DNA from: Valencia hispanica
Taxonomy: Eukaryota; Chordata; Actinopteri; Cyprinodontiformes; Valenciidae
Reading direction: 5' to 3'
DNA: 64,000 nucleotides
NCBI GenBank assembly: GCA_963556495.2
Contig: OY747701.1
Location: 35,049,501-35,113,500 of the forward strand
The translations under genes and the position numbers were made by a program. Of the stretch, positions 24,101-36,000 are shown piece after piece. The notes beneath the pieces were generated by a model. That model was not told where the DNA came from and ran no database searches. It saw only the letters and a list, made by a program, of their open reading frames with translations. How positions within the stretch are numbered: the stretch's first letter is position 1; every line of letters starts with the position of its first letter.

Positions 24101-27100
24101 AACTAGAACTAGTAATAAAACGTAAGTTTAAAAAAAATCACAATATATAGTCTTACTAATAGTATCACAATATATCGTATGTCCCCCCCCCCTGTATTGT
24201 GATACATATCGTATCGCTAGATTTTTACCAATACGCATCCCTATTATACTATTTTCCTGCACACCTTTGCAGGGTAGAATAATATAGCAACTTCTCTGAA
24301 ACATCACAAATGGACGTTAGCAACTTAAAACTCTCTTGATCATCGTTACCAGAGAATCAGATACAGCAGTGAGAAGTTTGGATAGAGGCCAAAGGAAACT
24401 AAAAATGAAAACCTTTACAACAAAACTAATTTTTATATATATATATATATGATACTTAATCTGTTCGTATTTGCTGTCTGCCAGAATAACTACACTTATT
24501 CCTGTGTTTTTCTGTTGACCATTATGACCTGATGCGAACATGTATATTATTACCTTTAAAAGTCTGGAATGGCGTTACATGATTGTGCCACATAAGGATT
24601 TAAGTATTTCTAAATAGTCAATTATTTCTCCAAAGGCTGAGGAATAAAACACTTAAGGTTGTCCACTTAAGATTTGTTGCTTTGAACAAAGCTTGAGGTC
24701 ATGATGGGTTGGTGTCTTTTCTTCTTTGTGGTTTCTGCATCCTAATCCTTTTCATGTGAATTGTAGCTTTCCCTGCACAGCAGCCTGCAGCGACAAACTC
24801 AAGCAGTAGTGAAGACGAGGCTGGGCGAAGCTCCAGTCCGATCATACGAAAACGAAGGGTTCGGAAGAATATCACAAGCGTTGTGACTGATCCAGAGGAG
24901 GACGAGGAGGTGCTGCCAGAATCGCGGTCCAGTGAGGTGGAGGAGACAGAAGAGCAGTGGCGGCGGCAGCAGGCTGATCGGGTGGAGGTGAGACCTGATC
25001 CTGCTCATCAGGACCGAGAGCAAAGACGAGGTGGGAACGTCCTCAACAAATTCATCCTGGTCGCCCTCATCATTGCTGTCAGCGTGGGCTTTGGCCACTT
25101 ATATGGTAACTCCAGACTTCAGCTTCAATGTGTTTAGAGACCTGTAGTTACAGATCTGTGTTAAATAATCAGTGTTACCAATATCTCCTCAAGGCCCGGT
25201 CCAGATTCACGAAAGGCAAAAAACTGTGGAGAAAACCAGAGGGATTGAACACACGGACGTGAGGGGTCTACTTCAGCAGCATGTCAGAGATCAGCATTTA
25301 ACAAAGCAGGTTAGTTATTACACAGCTCACAGTTAAGGCAACAGAAAGCATCCATTATAGTTTACTCAAACCTGACAGTTAAGACATTTTTTGCTCTTTT
25401 ATATGGAGGTGCTTAATGAAGAGATTTTTCTTTCACACATTTTTTGTCCTATTGACACTAGATAAATAAACTCAATCTCATATTAACATAATACAATCCC
25501 TCCAGGTTATGTCAATTTTATTTTGTGGTATCAAACCTTTTTGTTTGACTTGGCTGTGCACATCGAGTCTCGTCACTGCTCTGGCTGTAACAAAAAATTA
25601 TCTTGCCAATCAACCGAAACAAACAGTCAATGATTTCCACAACAAGGCCCTTGCACATAGAGGTTGGTGTGCTCTGGGCTCCCAGCTACAAAAGAAACCG
25701 CACACCTCCAAATTGCGCATAGCCTCGTTGATTGGAAGAATTGAGGTTTTCAGGCCAGTCAAGCTTATAAAGAGAAGTCCTGGGATCATTTTTAGATACG
25801 AGGAGGCAAAAACTGACCAGAAGCGTTGAGAATATGATTTTCAAACAAAAACAACTTCAGGCTTCAGAGTTTTGGCCTCATATGCTAACAGTAATCTGTA
25901 AGGAGAAAAAAAACCTCCACAAATTGTATGTACATAATTTTTATCTGAAAACTCTACAGTGTGCTGTGCCAGAATAAAATGATCATCTTTATTGCTGCAT
26001 ATAAAATAAGGAAAAGTACTGATGTCGTATTATGGCTTTGAAAACAGAGAAAGACCTACTTGCCAGGTACTTGGAGCATTGTAGTGCCACAAGCACCATC
26101 ACTTTACATTTTTAGATTTGCCACAAATTCACTGGTTAAAGAAGTCATTGAGTCAGTGAGGAAGTCGTAATCTAGTGTAAAGGATTAAAAATGGCGTGAT
26201 TCAAGTATATTGTCATGATGATTTGGACTGATAAATCTTTTATTTCACTGCAAATCTCATTCAGAACATCGACTTTGGCCAAGATGACCTAGATGAGCTG
26301 GAGGTTATTCATTTGCTCTCAGAAGTGATTGAAAACACAAAGAAAGAAAACCAGGAGCTCAAAGCAAAACAAGTTCACATCCAGGTATATTCAGCTGTTC
26401 CTGTTGAGACATGTTCTCAGTTACTCAAACAAAAAGAATGGGCAACTATAAGTGGTTTATTGATAAGCTGAAACTGTCTCCCTTTTCTCATCAAGGTCCA
26501 GAGGGACAACCTGAAAAAGATGCTGAAACAGTATGAGGAGGAGAGGACTGACATTATGTCGCAGCAGCAGAGTCTCACAGATGAAAACATCCAGTTGAGA
26601 AGCTCCCTTGAACGAGAGGAAAAGTCTTTGTCCGTCCTGCAGGAGGAGTTGAGAAACCTTCTCTCCAACATCCGAGATCTGGAGGCAAGGGGAGCGGGAG
26701 CAGATTCACTGCTGTCAGACAACCAGAGGTTGAACGAGCAGCTGGAGGAGGAGGAGCAGATGATCAGAGACCTACAAGTTCAGAGGGAAGACGGGATGGC
26801 TGAAGCTCACATGCTGAGGAAGAAGCTGGAGAGAGAGAGGAAGGTCACGGAGGAGCTGAGGAGAGAGCTGAGTGCTCTGAGGAGTCACGTTTCTGAATCT
26901 TGCAAGGAGAACAGTTCAGAAGCAGAAGATTTAGAGAAGCGTCTGATGGAGCTGGAGGAGAGGCTGAACTTCGAGCAGCAGCGCTCCGACATGTGGGAGA
27001 GGCTGTATCTGGAAACCAAAGAGGAAAAGGCCAAAGGAGACAGAGAGTCAAAAGTGAAGAGAGCTAAACAGGGCATGGCCGGGAAAGTGAAGGAGACATT

Positions 27101-29522
27101 TGATGCTGTGAAAAACTCCACCAAGGAGTTCGTAGATCACCATAAGGAGCAGATTAAGAAAGCCAAGGAGGTCGTGAAAGAAAACCTGAGGAAGTTTTCC
27201 GATTCCGTCAAATCAACTTTCAGACACTTTAGGGAATCGGCCTCGACGTTCATCAACAAAGCCCAGGGATTTTATAAAAAGAAATGTGACAAAACAAACA
27301 CAGACGAGTACTGGCAGCACGGACCACAGAGACACAGACACACAGCTGAGTCCTTCCATAACGATCACAACACACGGAAATCAGCCTGGAAAGTTCTCAA
27401 GGACCAGGATGAGAGCAGCCAAAAGAGCAACATGAATGGATGCACTGGAGTCTTCAACTGCGCCTACCAGGAATCCATGAGCCTCTTCAACAAAGCCACA
27501 GAGCCAATCCGAGCTGACGAGTTCAACCTCCTGCTGCAGAGCTACCTGCAGCAGGAGGTCGACCACTTCTACCACTGGAACGAGCTGGGGACGTTCATCA
27601 ATGGCTTCTTCCACAACGGACTCTTCATCCACGACCGCATGCTCTTTACAGACTTTGTGAGCAGAGTGGAAAACTATCTGAATGACCTGCACGAATATCA
27701 TGGCCTAGACGACGATGTGTTCAGAAACCTCGACGACTACATCTACAGGCACTTCTTCGGAGACGCCTACACCAAGAGTTACGGTCCGCGGTAGGTCTCC
27801 TACAGAGCAAAATGTCCTCCCAAATGTTCAAAGCTAAGACCATTTTGTTTTACAGGCATGCAACATCTGAAGAGTTTCCTGCAATGAGAGACTAACTTAA
27901 AATAATGTAAGGCATAACATTTTATTCCAGTTCAGAAGTTTCAAATTTAGATGTTTAAGAGCCTGACTGGATGTTTTTAACCCACTGGAAATGGAAAAAA
28001 AGCTAAAGAAGATTCAGATTTAGAGATCCTAACATTTAACAATTAATTTTAACAGATTGCATTAAAGCTTTATTATAAATCTCCCTATTGTAATCTATTT
28101 TTAAAAATGAAGGATAAATGTGTATTCTTCACCTAGACTTACTGGGTTTTCTGTTTCTTTCTTTTTTGAGGGGGGGGTATAGAAATTAATTGCTGTCCAA
28201 AATCGAGGAAGAGATGATAGCAAATAAAAGTGTGTGTAGAAAGTACAAATACACTAGAGCCAACAGCTGGTTCCTGCTGGTAGTGATACACAATATTCAT
28301 ATCCCATAAACCTTTTCACATGTTGTCTTGTTAGAACCTCAAAGTCTAATGAAGTAGAGCAGGATTTAATGTGTGCTAAGTGTAAAATAATGCATACTTT
28401 TCAAATTTCTTTACCAATAAAAATCTGAAACTGCAGCATGCATTTGTATCCTGGCCCCCCTGAGCAAACTAAATCACAAAAATTATACTGAGAATGTTTT
28501 TCACCTGCTCAACAATAAACTAAGCATGTAATATTTTAATTAAAGAAATGAAGTATGAAGGAATGTGTAAATCATTGTAGATAAAAAAAAAACTAAAGAG
28601 GGCATTGCATATTTGCCCTGTTGCAAGAAAGGCGTCCAGTTCACAAATTATTTTGGGCTTGCTTGAAAACAATAGAAACAACCTGAGTTTTTTCTCAGAA
28701 ATAAGAATAGGATTTACATCACTGTTTCTTTGAAAGCGCTTGTTGTATTTAGCCAAGGTAAGTAAACTAATTAAAAACAGATTTGAGTGCACCAAAGGTG
28801 ACAGGATAGATGAAGTCCTAGTTCTTATGAAGTTAAAGAAATTGCAAAATACTTGGTTATTAAAACTTACTTTGTGTTGAGACTGACATTCTCTAACAGA
28901 CTTTTTTTCTGCCTTCACAGAACATCTGGATATATACTGAGATTTACTTATTTTTGGGTGGACCCTATTTATTAATTAGATGACCGGTGAAGGTGATTGG
29001 TTGCATCAGATTTCATTAGGGGTTCTGAGAGTAGAAGGGGTTTGAATACAAATGTACATCACACCTTACAGATTTGCATCTATGAAGTTTTCTTTTCACC
29101 TCACAATTTACACTACTTTGTGTGGCCTTATTAAAATAAAAAAAACTAATTAGTTTGTGCTTATCTGACCAAATGCAAAAAGGCTAAAGGGGTACCTTAC
29201 CTGTTTTAAATCAGCTACTGCTGAGTTTCTCAATCTGTTGGATCCCAAAGACAGCTATAGCCCCTGATGGTAAAAGTCTTAAGTGTGTCTCACGGTGGTG
29301 ATTTTATTTTTTCTCTTATTACCCCATAGAGGGCCGTTTAACAGACCTGACAGAGACCCAAAGGAAGACTGGAGGGCGAGGCCCCAGCAGAGGAAGCAGC
29401 CGAGGGGCAGATCTCGTCCTCACTGTGCTCGCAGGAGGAGCCGATCAGGAAGAAATGCAGACACGCACATGGCTGATGTTAAAATTGAACTGGGCCCAAT
29501 GCCTTTTGACCCCAAATACTGA
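18162..29522 (+). CDS. ccpg1: Cell cycle progression protein 1, ER-phagy receptor
   Basis: CCPG1 is an ER membrane receptor that binds LC3/GABARAP and FIP200 to deliver ER for autophagy. Coding exons are 18162-18221, 19223-19340, 19978-20063, 20150-20339, 24767-25105, 25194-25309, 26265-26384, 26496-27790 and 29330-29522. All junctions are GT/AG and in phase, giving 838 residues (human about 757). The cytosolic part has the LC3-interacting motif W14-T-I-I17 and two FIP200-type motifs, SDIETL (22-27) and SDIVTL (106-111). A membrane helix lies at about 245-264 (FILVALIIAVSVGFGHLY). The lumenal part is coiled coil followed by a conserved C-terminal domain, ending in PFDPKY. The start is the first ATG after the acceptor at 18140 and gives the conserved MSETSSD N-terminus. 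The large intron 20340-24766 carries two MITEs and an L1 fragment. If the last intron is retained, a stop follows directly at 27792-27794. Confidence 0.95.
20972..21362. mobile_element. hAT-type MITE, copy A (intact)
   Basis: Ends are TAGGGATGCA... and ...TACATCCTTA, with a perfect 8-bp target duplication CTTGTTTG (20964-20971 and 21363-21370). It is 391 bp long with no coding capacity and has characteristic CGATAT-rich subterminal sequence. It shares its internal sequence (AGATCTAGTTGATCCACTGG) with copies at 22767-24243 and 50806-51839, in reverse orientation to those copies. Confidence 0.85.
21418..21670. mobile_element. Tc1-like transposon relic
   Basis: Phrases such as 'ggggccaccaccatgtttta', 'gatctgaccaaagcatcttc' and a terminal-repeat-like 'ttttcaaaagtattcatat' mark the middle part of a decayed Tc1-like copy. 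No intact frame or flanking duplication was seen. It lies in a ccpg1 intron. Confidence 0.6.
22767..24243. mobile_element. hAT-type MITE, copy B, split by an L1 insertion
   Basis: Left end TAGAGATGTAAG, right end GCATCCCTA, flanked by TAATACTA (22759-22766) and TTATACTA (24244-24251), an 8-bp duplication with one mismatch. Left part 22767-22894 and right part 24019-24243 match copies A and C in order. Between them lies an L1 fragment with its own target duplication, so the L1 arrived after the MITE. Confidence 0.8.
22895..24018 (-). mobile_element. 5'-truncated L1-type LINE, 3' end of ORF2
   Basis: Minus-strand fragments resemble the C-terminus of L1 ORF2: ARKWLKPDP-like RKWLKPDPQNVEDWINF and WTKWTEYVKPIRSDFM (about 23015-23180), and further upstream KEKYGLGHDDFYRYLQVRHY (about 23740-23800). 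The frames are broken. A 10-bp duplication TGATGACAGT (22885-22894 and 24019-24028) flanks it, and a T-rich stretch at the left matches an A-tail on the minus strand. It is about 1.1 kb, i.e. 5'-truncated. Confidence 0.8.
28290..29140. mobile_element. Tc1-like element relic in last ccpg1 intron
   Basis: Sequence near 28310-28345 (CCTTTTCACATGTTGTCTTGTT) and the complementary type near 29070-29130 (CACCTCACAATTTACACTAC) look like the two decayed ends of a Tc1-like element. The right part (GTGATTGGTTGCATCAGATT-like, about 28990-29020) matches a common Tc1 3' region. No coding frame remains. Boundaries are approximate. Confidence 0.45.
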
Positions 29523-29991
29523 AGATAATTCATGATGGTGGCTTCCCTTAAATTGTGTTTTACTTAGACGCACATTCTCTTTTTCTTTGTAAATTTGCAC
29601 AATCCTTTTCAAGCTACTGAACGTCCCAAAGCTGTTCTGTGTTTGTTTCAATGGAATAGGTGGCCCTTTCTTTGAGGAGTTCCTCCTAGATTAACATTCT
29701 TCTCCAAAATGTCAAATGAGCATTTATAATCAGATACCACGTCTAACGCAATCCAACAGGCCTCGTTTAGTTTGTAGTTTTATTTGACCAGTTTGTGATT
29801 TGGTTGTGACCAGCTTTCAGAGCTCAGACGCTGTTTTCTAACATTCCTCCTCGGCCTCTTTTTAACTGGACCTGCTTGTTTTATTTTAGCTTTGAATGCT
29901 TCTTAAAGAAAAAAACTGAGGGAAAAATATGTCTACTAATACTAACTGTGGATGGACATGAGATTTAGAAACTGAAACAGAGTTTAAAATA

Positions 29992-29997
29992 TTTATT
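29992..29997 (-). terminator. Candidate poly(A) signal of pigb
   Basis: TTTATT on the + strand, i.e. AATAAA on the minus strand, 67 bases after the pigb stop codon. It lies inside the presumed ccpg1 3' UTR, so using it would make the two transcripts overlap tail to tail. Confidence 0.5.
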
Positions 29998-30063
29998 ACA
30001 GTAGCAAATTGTTACATTTTCTCAGAGAGAATATTTTCTTTGGTGTCGTTTCTGCTGTTTTTG

Positions 30064-33000
30064 TCAGTGTCTTTCATAAATAAAGATGCTTCCTCCAACT
30101 CTTCCCTCTGGAATGAGAGTGTGAAATATCTCTGCTGTCCTTGTGAAGTTATTCCCTTGCAGAAATGTGGAGATGTCCTACAGTAAAAATATAAAAATGA
30201 AAAAGTAATCTAAACATTGGATATTTGCAGAAATGCACACAGTCTCGATTCGTGCCTTACCTTTTCCAAAACGTCAAATAAAACCAGATGCGTTGGCAGG
30301 GAGGATTTGTATGGAAAGGAAGTACTGAGCCAGAGGAGAGGATTATCGTAGAACTGTGCAGCTTCTTCAACATAGCCGACCTCTCCGAGGTCTGGAGGAC
30401 ACTCCAGGAACCTCATTTTCAGAGGACAGTGGACGTGGCTACGAGGAGACAGAAGGCTGTGAGCTACAATGTGTGTAAATAACATACAGTGCAAAGGTTT
30501 TAACCAGCTGCTATTTCTTATAGTTTGCTTATAAGCTGCAAGACTTTCTCGTAAAGGTTTTTCAGGACTTCTGGAGCTATTTGTTTTTTTTAATGTGTTT
30601 TTTCAGTTCTCAAAGAAATATGAAAATTAATAGATGAACCATTTAACCCCTTGGTGCCAAAACACTTTATGCTTGTTAAATTTGTCTACTGAATCTTCTG
30701 AGATTTCATTAAATAAATGTTAACTTCTGCTAAAAGATCGAGTTTAAAAATAATTTTCTGCCAAATTATTTCGTATAGAAACAATCTTGATGGACTTAAA
30801 ACCCCATGTTAACAGACACTCTTCATTCAGTCTGACTAAGCTTGCACTGTATTGCAAAGACGAATGGGGTAAAGATTAGCGCTTCGGGTGGACAAGCCGG
30901 TAGAAACATGCACATCACACTTTCCAGATTTTTATTTGTAAAAAAGGTTTGAAAATGACCCAATATTTTCCTTTCATTTTAAACTTAATGCACTGCTTTG
31001 TTTAGGTCAATCACATGTAATCCCAGTAAAACACAATACATGACCAGTGGAAAAGTGTAGACACTGAATACTTTTGCATGTTGCTGTAGATGCACTGACT
31101 TGCTGATTAAAAGAGAGAGAATATTTAATTAACTCAATACCTCCAGCTGTGGAGGGAGAAATGGAGGGGGGAGGGTATACCTATAGAACGGCGTTGAGTG
31201 ACAGGGCATGAGGAAGAGGACGTCCGCCTGCGGGCGGGAGGAGTCCCTGCTGACCTCACAAAGCGTCTGAAGGTGGCTCATGACATCCAGAGTACCTCGC
31301 TGGTGTATCAGACCAGTATACAGAGCCAGAACCAGGTTGGACACCAGGAGGAGGGCTGCAGCTGTTTGACGCCATGCTTTGAGATGGGCCAGAGATATTC
31401 CTGTGATAAAACACAGCTCTGATATGAACATATCCCATCAGGGAGTAACCGCATGCTGGGTTTAACGAGGTGAAAGGGGGAACTAACCGCAGAAGATCAT
31501 ACAGAACGGCAGCACAGGGTAGATGAACCTGAACTCCTTGTGAGGAAGCAAACTGAGGAGAGAAAATACCCATTAATTTACTTTAGCAAACTTCACAATC
31601 AGTTTTTTCTGCTTTTAATATAGGTCTTCAGGTAAGATTACCTGTACACAGCAATAGTCCACAGAACTGTGGCCAGCAGGATTTTGTATTTCCTGAAAGC
31701 GAGGCTACATCCATGTAGAAAGAAAGGAAGGTGGGGACCGATGACGACGGCGAAGCCCTGGGTGAAGTACCAGTGCCAGGGATGGGAGCCGTAGAAATCG
31801 GCCACGCCATGCAGGATGTTGAACTTGATGAAGTTGAACTGCACCAGTGTCCACTGGAACAGAGACCAGCTGTTGCCATCTGACCAGAAGCATACAAGTT
31901 ACTGGGTTTGTTGGGCCTGTTTTACCTTTTCGTAGAACAGACAGTCGATCAAAGCTGAAATTAGAATCGCCAACATCCTGGAAATGAGAGAAAATGAAGC
32001 AGTGAGTGAAGGAGGTGAGGGAATAAACGGCTGGAGCGTTCATGAAGCTGAGACCAGGCACCCTATAGGAAGGAAGCTTCGAGTGACGAGTCTCAGTTTG
32101 TTCTCCTCCTGCCAGAAGTGATACATCAGCAGGGGAAACCAGACGATCAGTGCAGTCGGGCGCACAACCACAGCCAAGGCCACCAGGGACAAGTATGTTT
32201 TACTGGAAAATTGCACAAAACCAGTTAGAAATAAGACGCTGAAGGATTGGCATTAAGTAAAAAATAATAATTATGCCAATAAGCATTCACCTGCTGTATG
32301 TTTTGGACCCCGGCAGAGGAAAGTAAAACAGAGCCAAACAGGTGAGGGTGGTCTCTGTGGTGTTCGTCAGAGTCCTGGTGCAGCAGAACCAGGAGAACCA
32401 GGAGCACAGGTGGCAGAAGAACTGGAGACCAGAACATTTCTTCAAGTTTTTACAACATCATGACATCTGAGTTAAGGATCCACTTAAACAGCAAGAACTG
32501 GGTCTTATTTACTGATGGATCTGCAAATCAACAAACAACACAATACTGAAATAGGCTCCAGATTTTACGACTGTGTTGTACGGTCATTTCATTGCTTTTA
32601 TGGCATCTGGGCAAACTTAGATCAGCTCCATTTCACATATTAGAAATTTTGGACTTATCAAATCAGGACCGGGTGCACATATTTTTAAAGCACAGTTTCT
32701 AAACTTCAGTACCTTTTTAATCAGACCCTGTTAAAGACCCAGAGTGATTAAACGGTGCTTTGTTATTATTGAACGAGAGCACATTCAGTCGTTCAGTTAA
32801 ATATCAGAACGCTGTTTGGAAAGTTTTCACATTGTGATAGGGTAACTCGAGGATAGAGCTCGTCAGATGAACATTAATAAATGTATTTTTATAAACCACT
32901 GCATTTATTAAGTTTGATGAGATTTTGTCCTTCAGGAAATGGAAGAAGGAAAAAAGTTTTAAAAAATTGACTTTTTCCAGTTTTCTGTTTTCCATACTTT

Positions 33001-36000
33001 TCCAGATCTGTAAACTGCTAAATGCAAATTACTGATTCTTTAAGTCTCTGCCTGAACCCTGTGAAACTGCAGTGGTCCATCCAGAACCTACAGGTCCTTC
33101 TCAAAAAATTAGCATATTGTGATAAAGTTCATTCTTTTCCATAATGTAATGATAAAAATGAAACTTTCATATATTTTAGATTCATTGCACACCAACTGAA
33201 ATATTTCAGGTATTTTATTGTTTTAAAACTGATGATTTTGGCATACAGCTCATGAAAACCCAAAATTCCTATCTCAAAAAATTAGCATATTTCATCCGAC
33301 CAATAAAAGAAAAGTGTTTTTAATACAAAAAAAGTCAACCTTCAAATAATTATGTTCAGTTATGCACTCAATACTTGGTCAGGAATCCTTTTGCAGAAAT
33401 GACTGCTTCAATGCGGCGTGGCATGGAGGCAATCAGCCTGTGGCACTGCTGAGGTGTTATGGAGGCCCAGGATGCTTCGATGGCGGCCTTAAGCTCATCC
33501 AGAGTGTTGGGTCTTACGTCTCTCAACTTCCTCTTCACAATATCCCACAGATTCTCTATGGGGTTCAGGTCAGGAGAGTTGGCAGGCCAATTGAGCACAG
33601 TAATACCATGGTCAGTAAACCATTTACCAGGGGTTTTGGCACTGTGAGCAGGTGCCAGGTCGTGCTGAAAAATGGAATCTTCATCTCCATAAAGCTTTTC
33701 AGCAGATGGAAGCATGAAGTGCTCCATAATCTCCTGATAGCTAGCTGCATTGACCCTGCCCTTGATAAAACACAGTGGACCAACACCAGCAGCTGACATG
33801 GCACCCCAGACCATCACTGACTGTGGGTACTTGACACTGGACTTCAGGCATTTTGGCATTTCCTTCTCCCCAGTCTTCCTCCAGACTCTGGCACCTTGAT
33901 TTCCAAATGACATGTAAGTACTTTGGACCACTGAGCAACAGTCCAGTGCTGCTTCTCTGTAGCCTAGGTGAGGCGCTTCTGCCGCTGTTTCTGGTTCAAA
34001 AGTGGCTTGTAGCCCATTTCCTGCACACGCCTGTGCACGGTGGCTCTGGATGTCTCTACTCCAGACTCAGTCCACTGCTTCCGCAGGTCCCCCAAGGTCT
34101 GGAATCGGTCCTTCTCCACAATCTTCCTCAGGGTCCGGTCACCTCTTCTCGTTGTGCAGCGTTTTCTGCCACACTTTTTCCTTCCCACAGACTTCCCACT
34201 GAGGTGCCTTGATACAGCACTCTGGGAACAGCCTATTCATTCAGAAATTTCTTTCTGTGTCTTACCCTCTTGCTTGAGGGTGTCAATGATGGCCTTCTGG
34301 GCAGCAGTCAGGTCGGCAGTCTTACCCATGATTGTAGTTTTGAGTAATGAACCAGGCTGGGAGTTTTTGAAAGGCTCAGGAATCTTTATCAGGTGTTTAG
34401 AGTTAATTAGTTGATTCAGATGATTAGGTTAATAGGTCGTTTAGAGAACCTTTTCATTATATGCTAATTTTTTGAGATAGGAATTTTGGGTTTCCATGAG
34501 CTGTATGCCAAAATCATCAGTTTTAAAACAATAAAAGACCTGAAATATTTCAGTTGGTGTGCAATTAATCTAAAATATATGAAAGTTTAATTTTTATCAT
34601 TACATTATGGAAAATAATTAACTTTATCACAATATGCTAATTTTTTTAGAAGGACCTGTATAAATGCAACAAGCTGTTCTCCCTTTAATTCATTCACTGA
34701 GTTCCAAATGTTTTTTCTTGTACAATGATTTTCTGTCCAGTCAGGGTTCAGAAACTAAAAAAAACAACAAATTGTATGTATTTGACACGAATGCGGTTGT
34801 CTTCCTACCGTCCATCTTGCAACGTCTTGAGTTTCTAATGTTTGGATGAGCAAGAAGAATTTAACATCAGCGAACGCAGCCAGGAGCGCTTGAATAACTC
34901 GAGGAAGCCAAATCTGCAACCACATCCAATCCACATGAACTCCATGATCCCAGAAGATTCATTTAGTCAAAAAGTACTTGTTCTAATAAGAAGAAAAAAG
35001 CAACTCACCAGGAGATGGACTGTGTCATAGTTTAGAAGATGTAGTATCTTGTATAGGAATGCAAAGAACAAAGGAAATGTGAATCCTCTAATTCCTGCTT
35101 TCCACTCCCAGGTCAGATATCCATAAGTTTCACTGTTAAGGCTATAACCTCAATAAAAAAATATATCAGAATAAAAGCAGAGAACAAGATGCTGCTTTTA
35201 TCTCTAACATGTAAGACAAAAGTAAAACACTGGGATTATCAACAAAGGAAAACAAGGATCAGTTGCAGGGGACTTTTTTTAGCCTTCATTAAGCCGAATA
35301 TTGAGGCAACTTGTTTATTTTTGTGGATAAAAATGATCAGGCTTGTCATCACAAAACTGACTGTTTTTGTGGCATTTCCTATTACAGTTAAAGGTAAAAG
35401 TTATCAGGCTTTCTTTAATGCAGATTCACAAACTTTCCTCCAAGCTACTGAGCAACTGGATATAAAAAAAAAACCTGCTGCCAATAGGCTGTAGCAAAAG
35501 ACTCAAACATTTCTGCGAATGTCAAAATAAGTCTTTTTTTATAGAACTGGCCATCTTTAAGATTTATACAAATATTACATTTGTTCAAGCTAAATAAATG
35601 GCTGGTCAACCCTAACAAGGGAAACAGTGAGGATGGGCAAATGTAGGGTCCAATGAGGATGGTTTCAAAAGTTTTATTTTTTAAAAGTTAATAGTGTTCT
35701 GTCACATTGCTCCTACAATTTAAGCTTATTTTATTGAAATACGAAGGAACATGCTGTTGCTGCACACTGCCGTCAGCTGACTGAAACAAGAACCAATACA
35801 CTTTTGGTGGTTTAGAAATATTTCTGAACACCAAAATCAGTCAGGGTGTGGAAACTAAAGGATGATCTATCACTCGTATTAAAGCAATGCTGTCCTTAAA
35901 CTACAGATGGTAAGCTACGAGCAAGCCGTCCGCTAAGGAGCAAACTGCAGGCTCTCTCCAAGCAAACAGCCCGATTCATTTACCAGCTACTATCAGCTTA

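Noticed and set aside
26845..27701. Minus-strand frames opposite the large ccpg1 exon
   Set aside because: Shadow frames of real coding sequence on the other strand.
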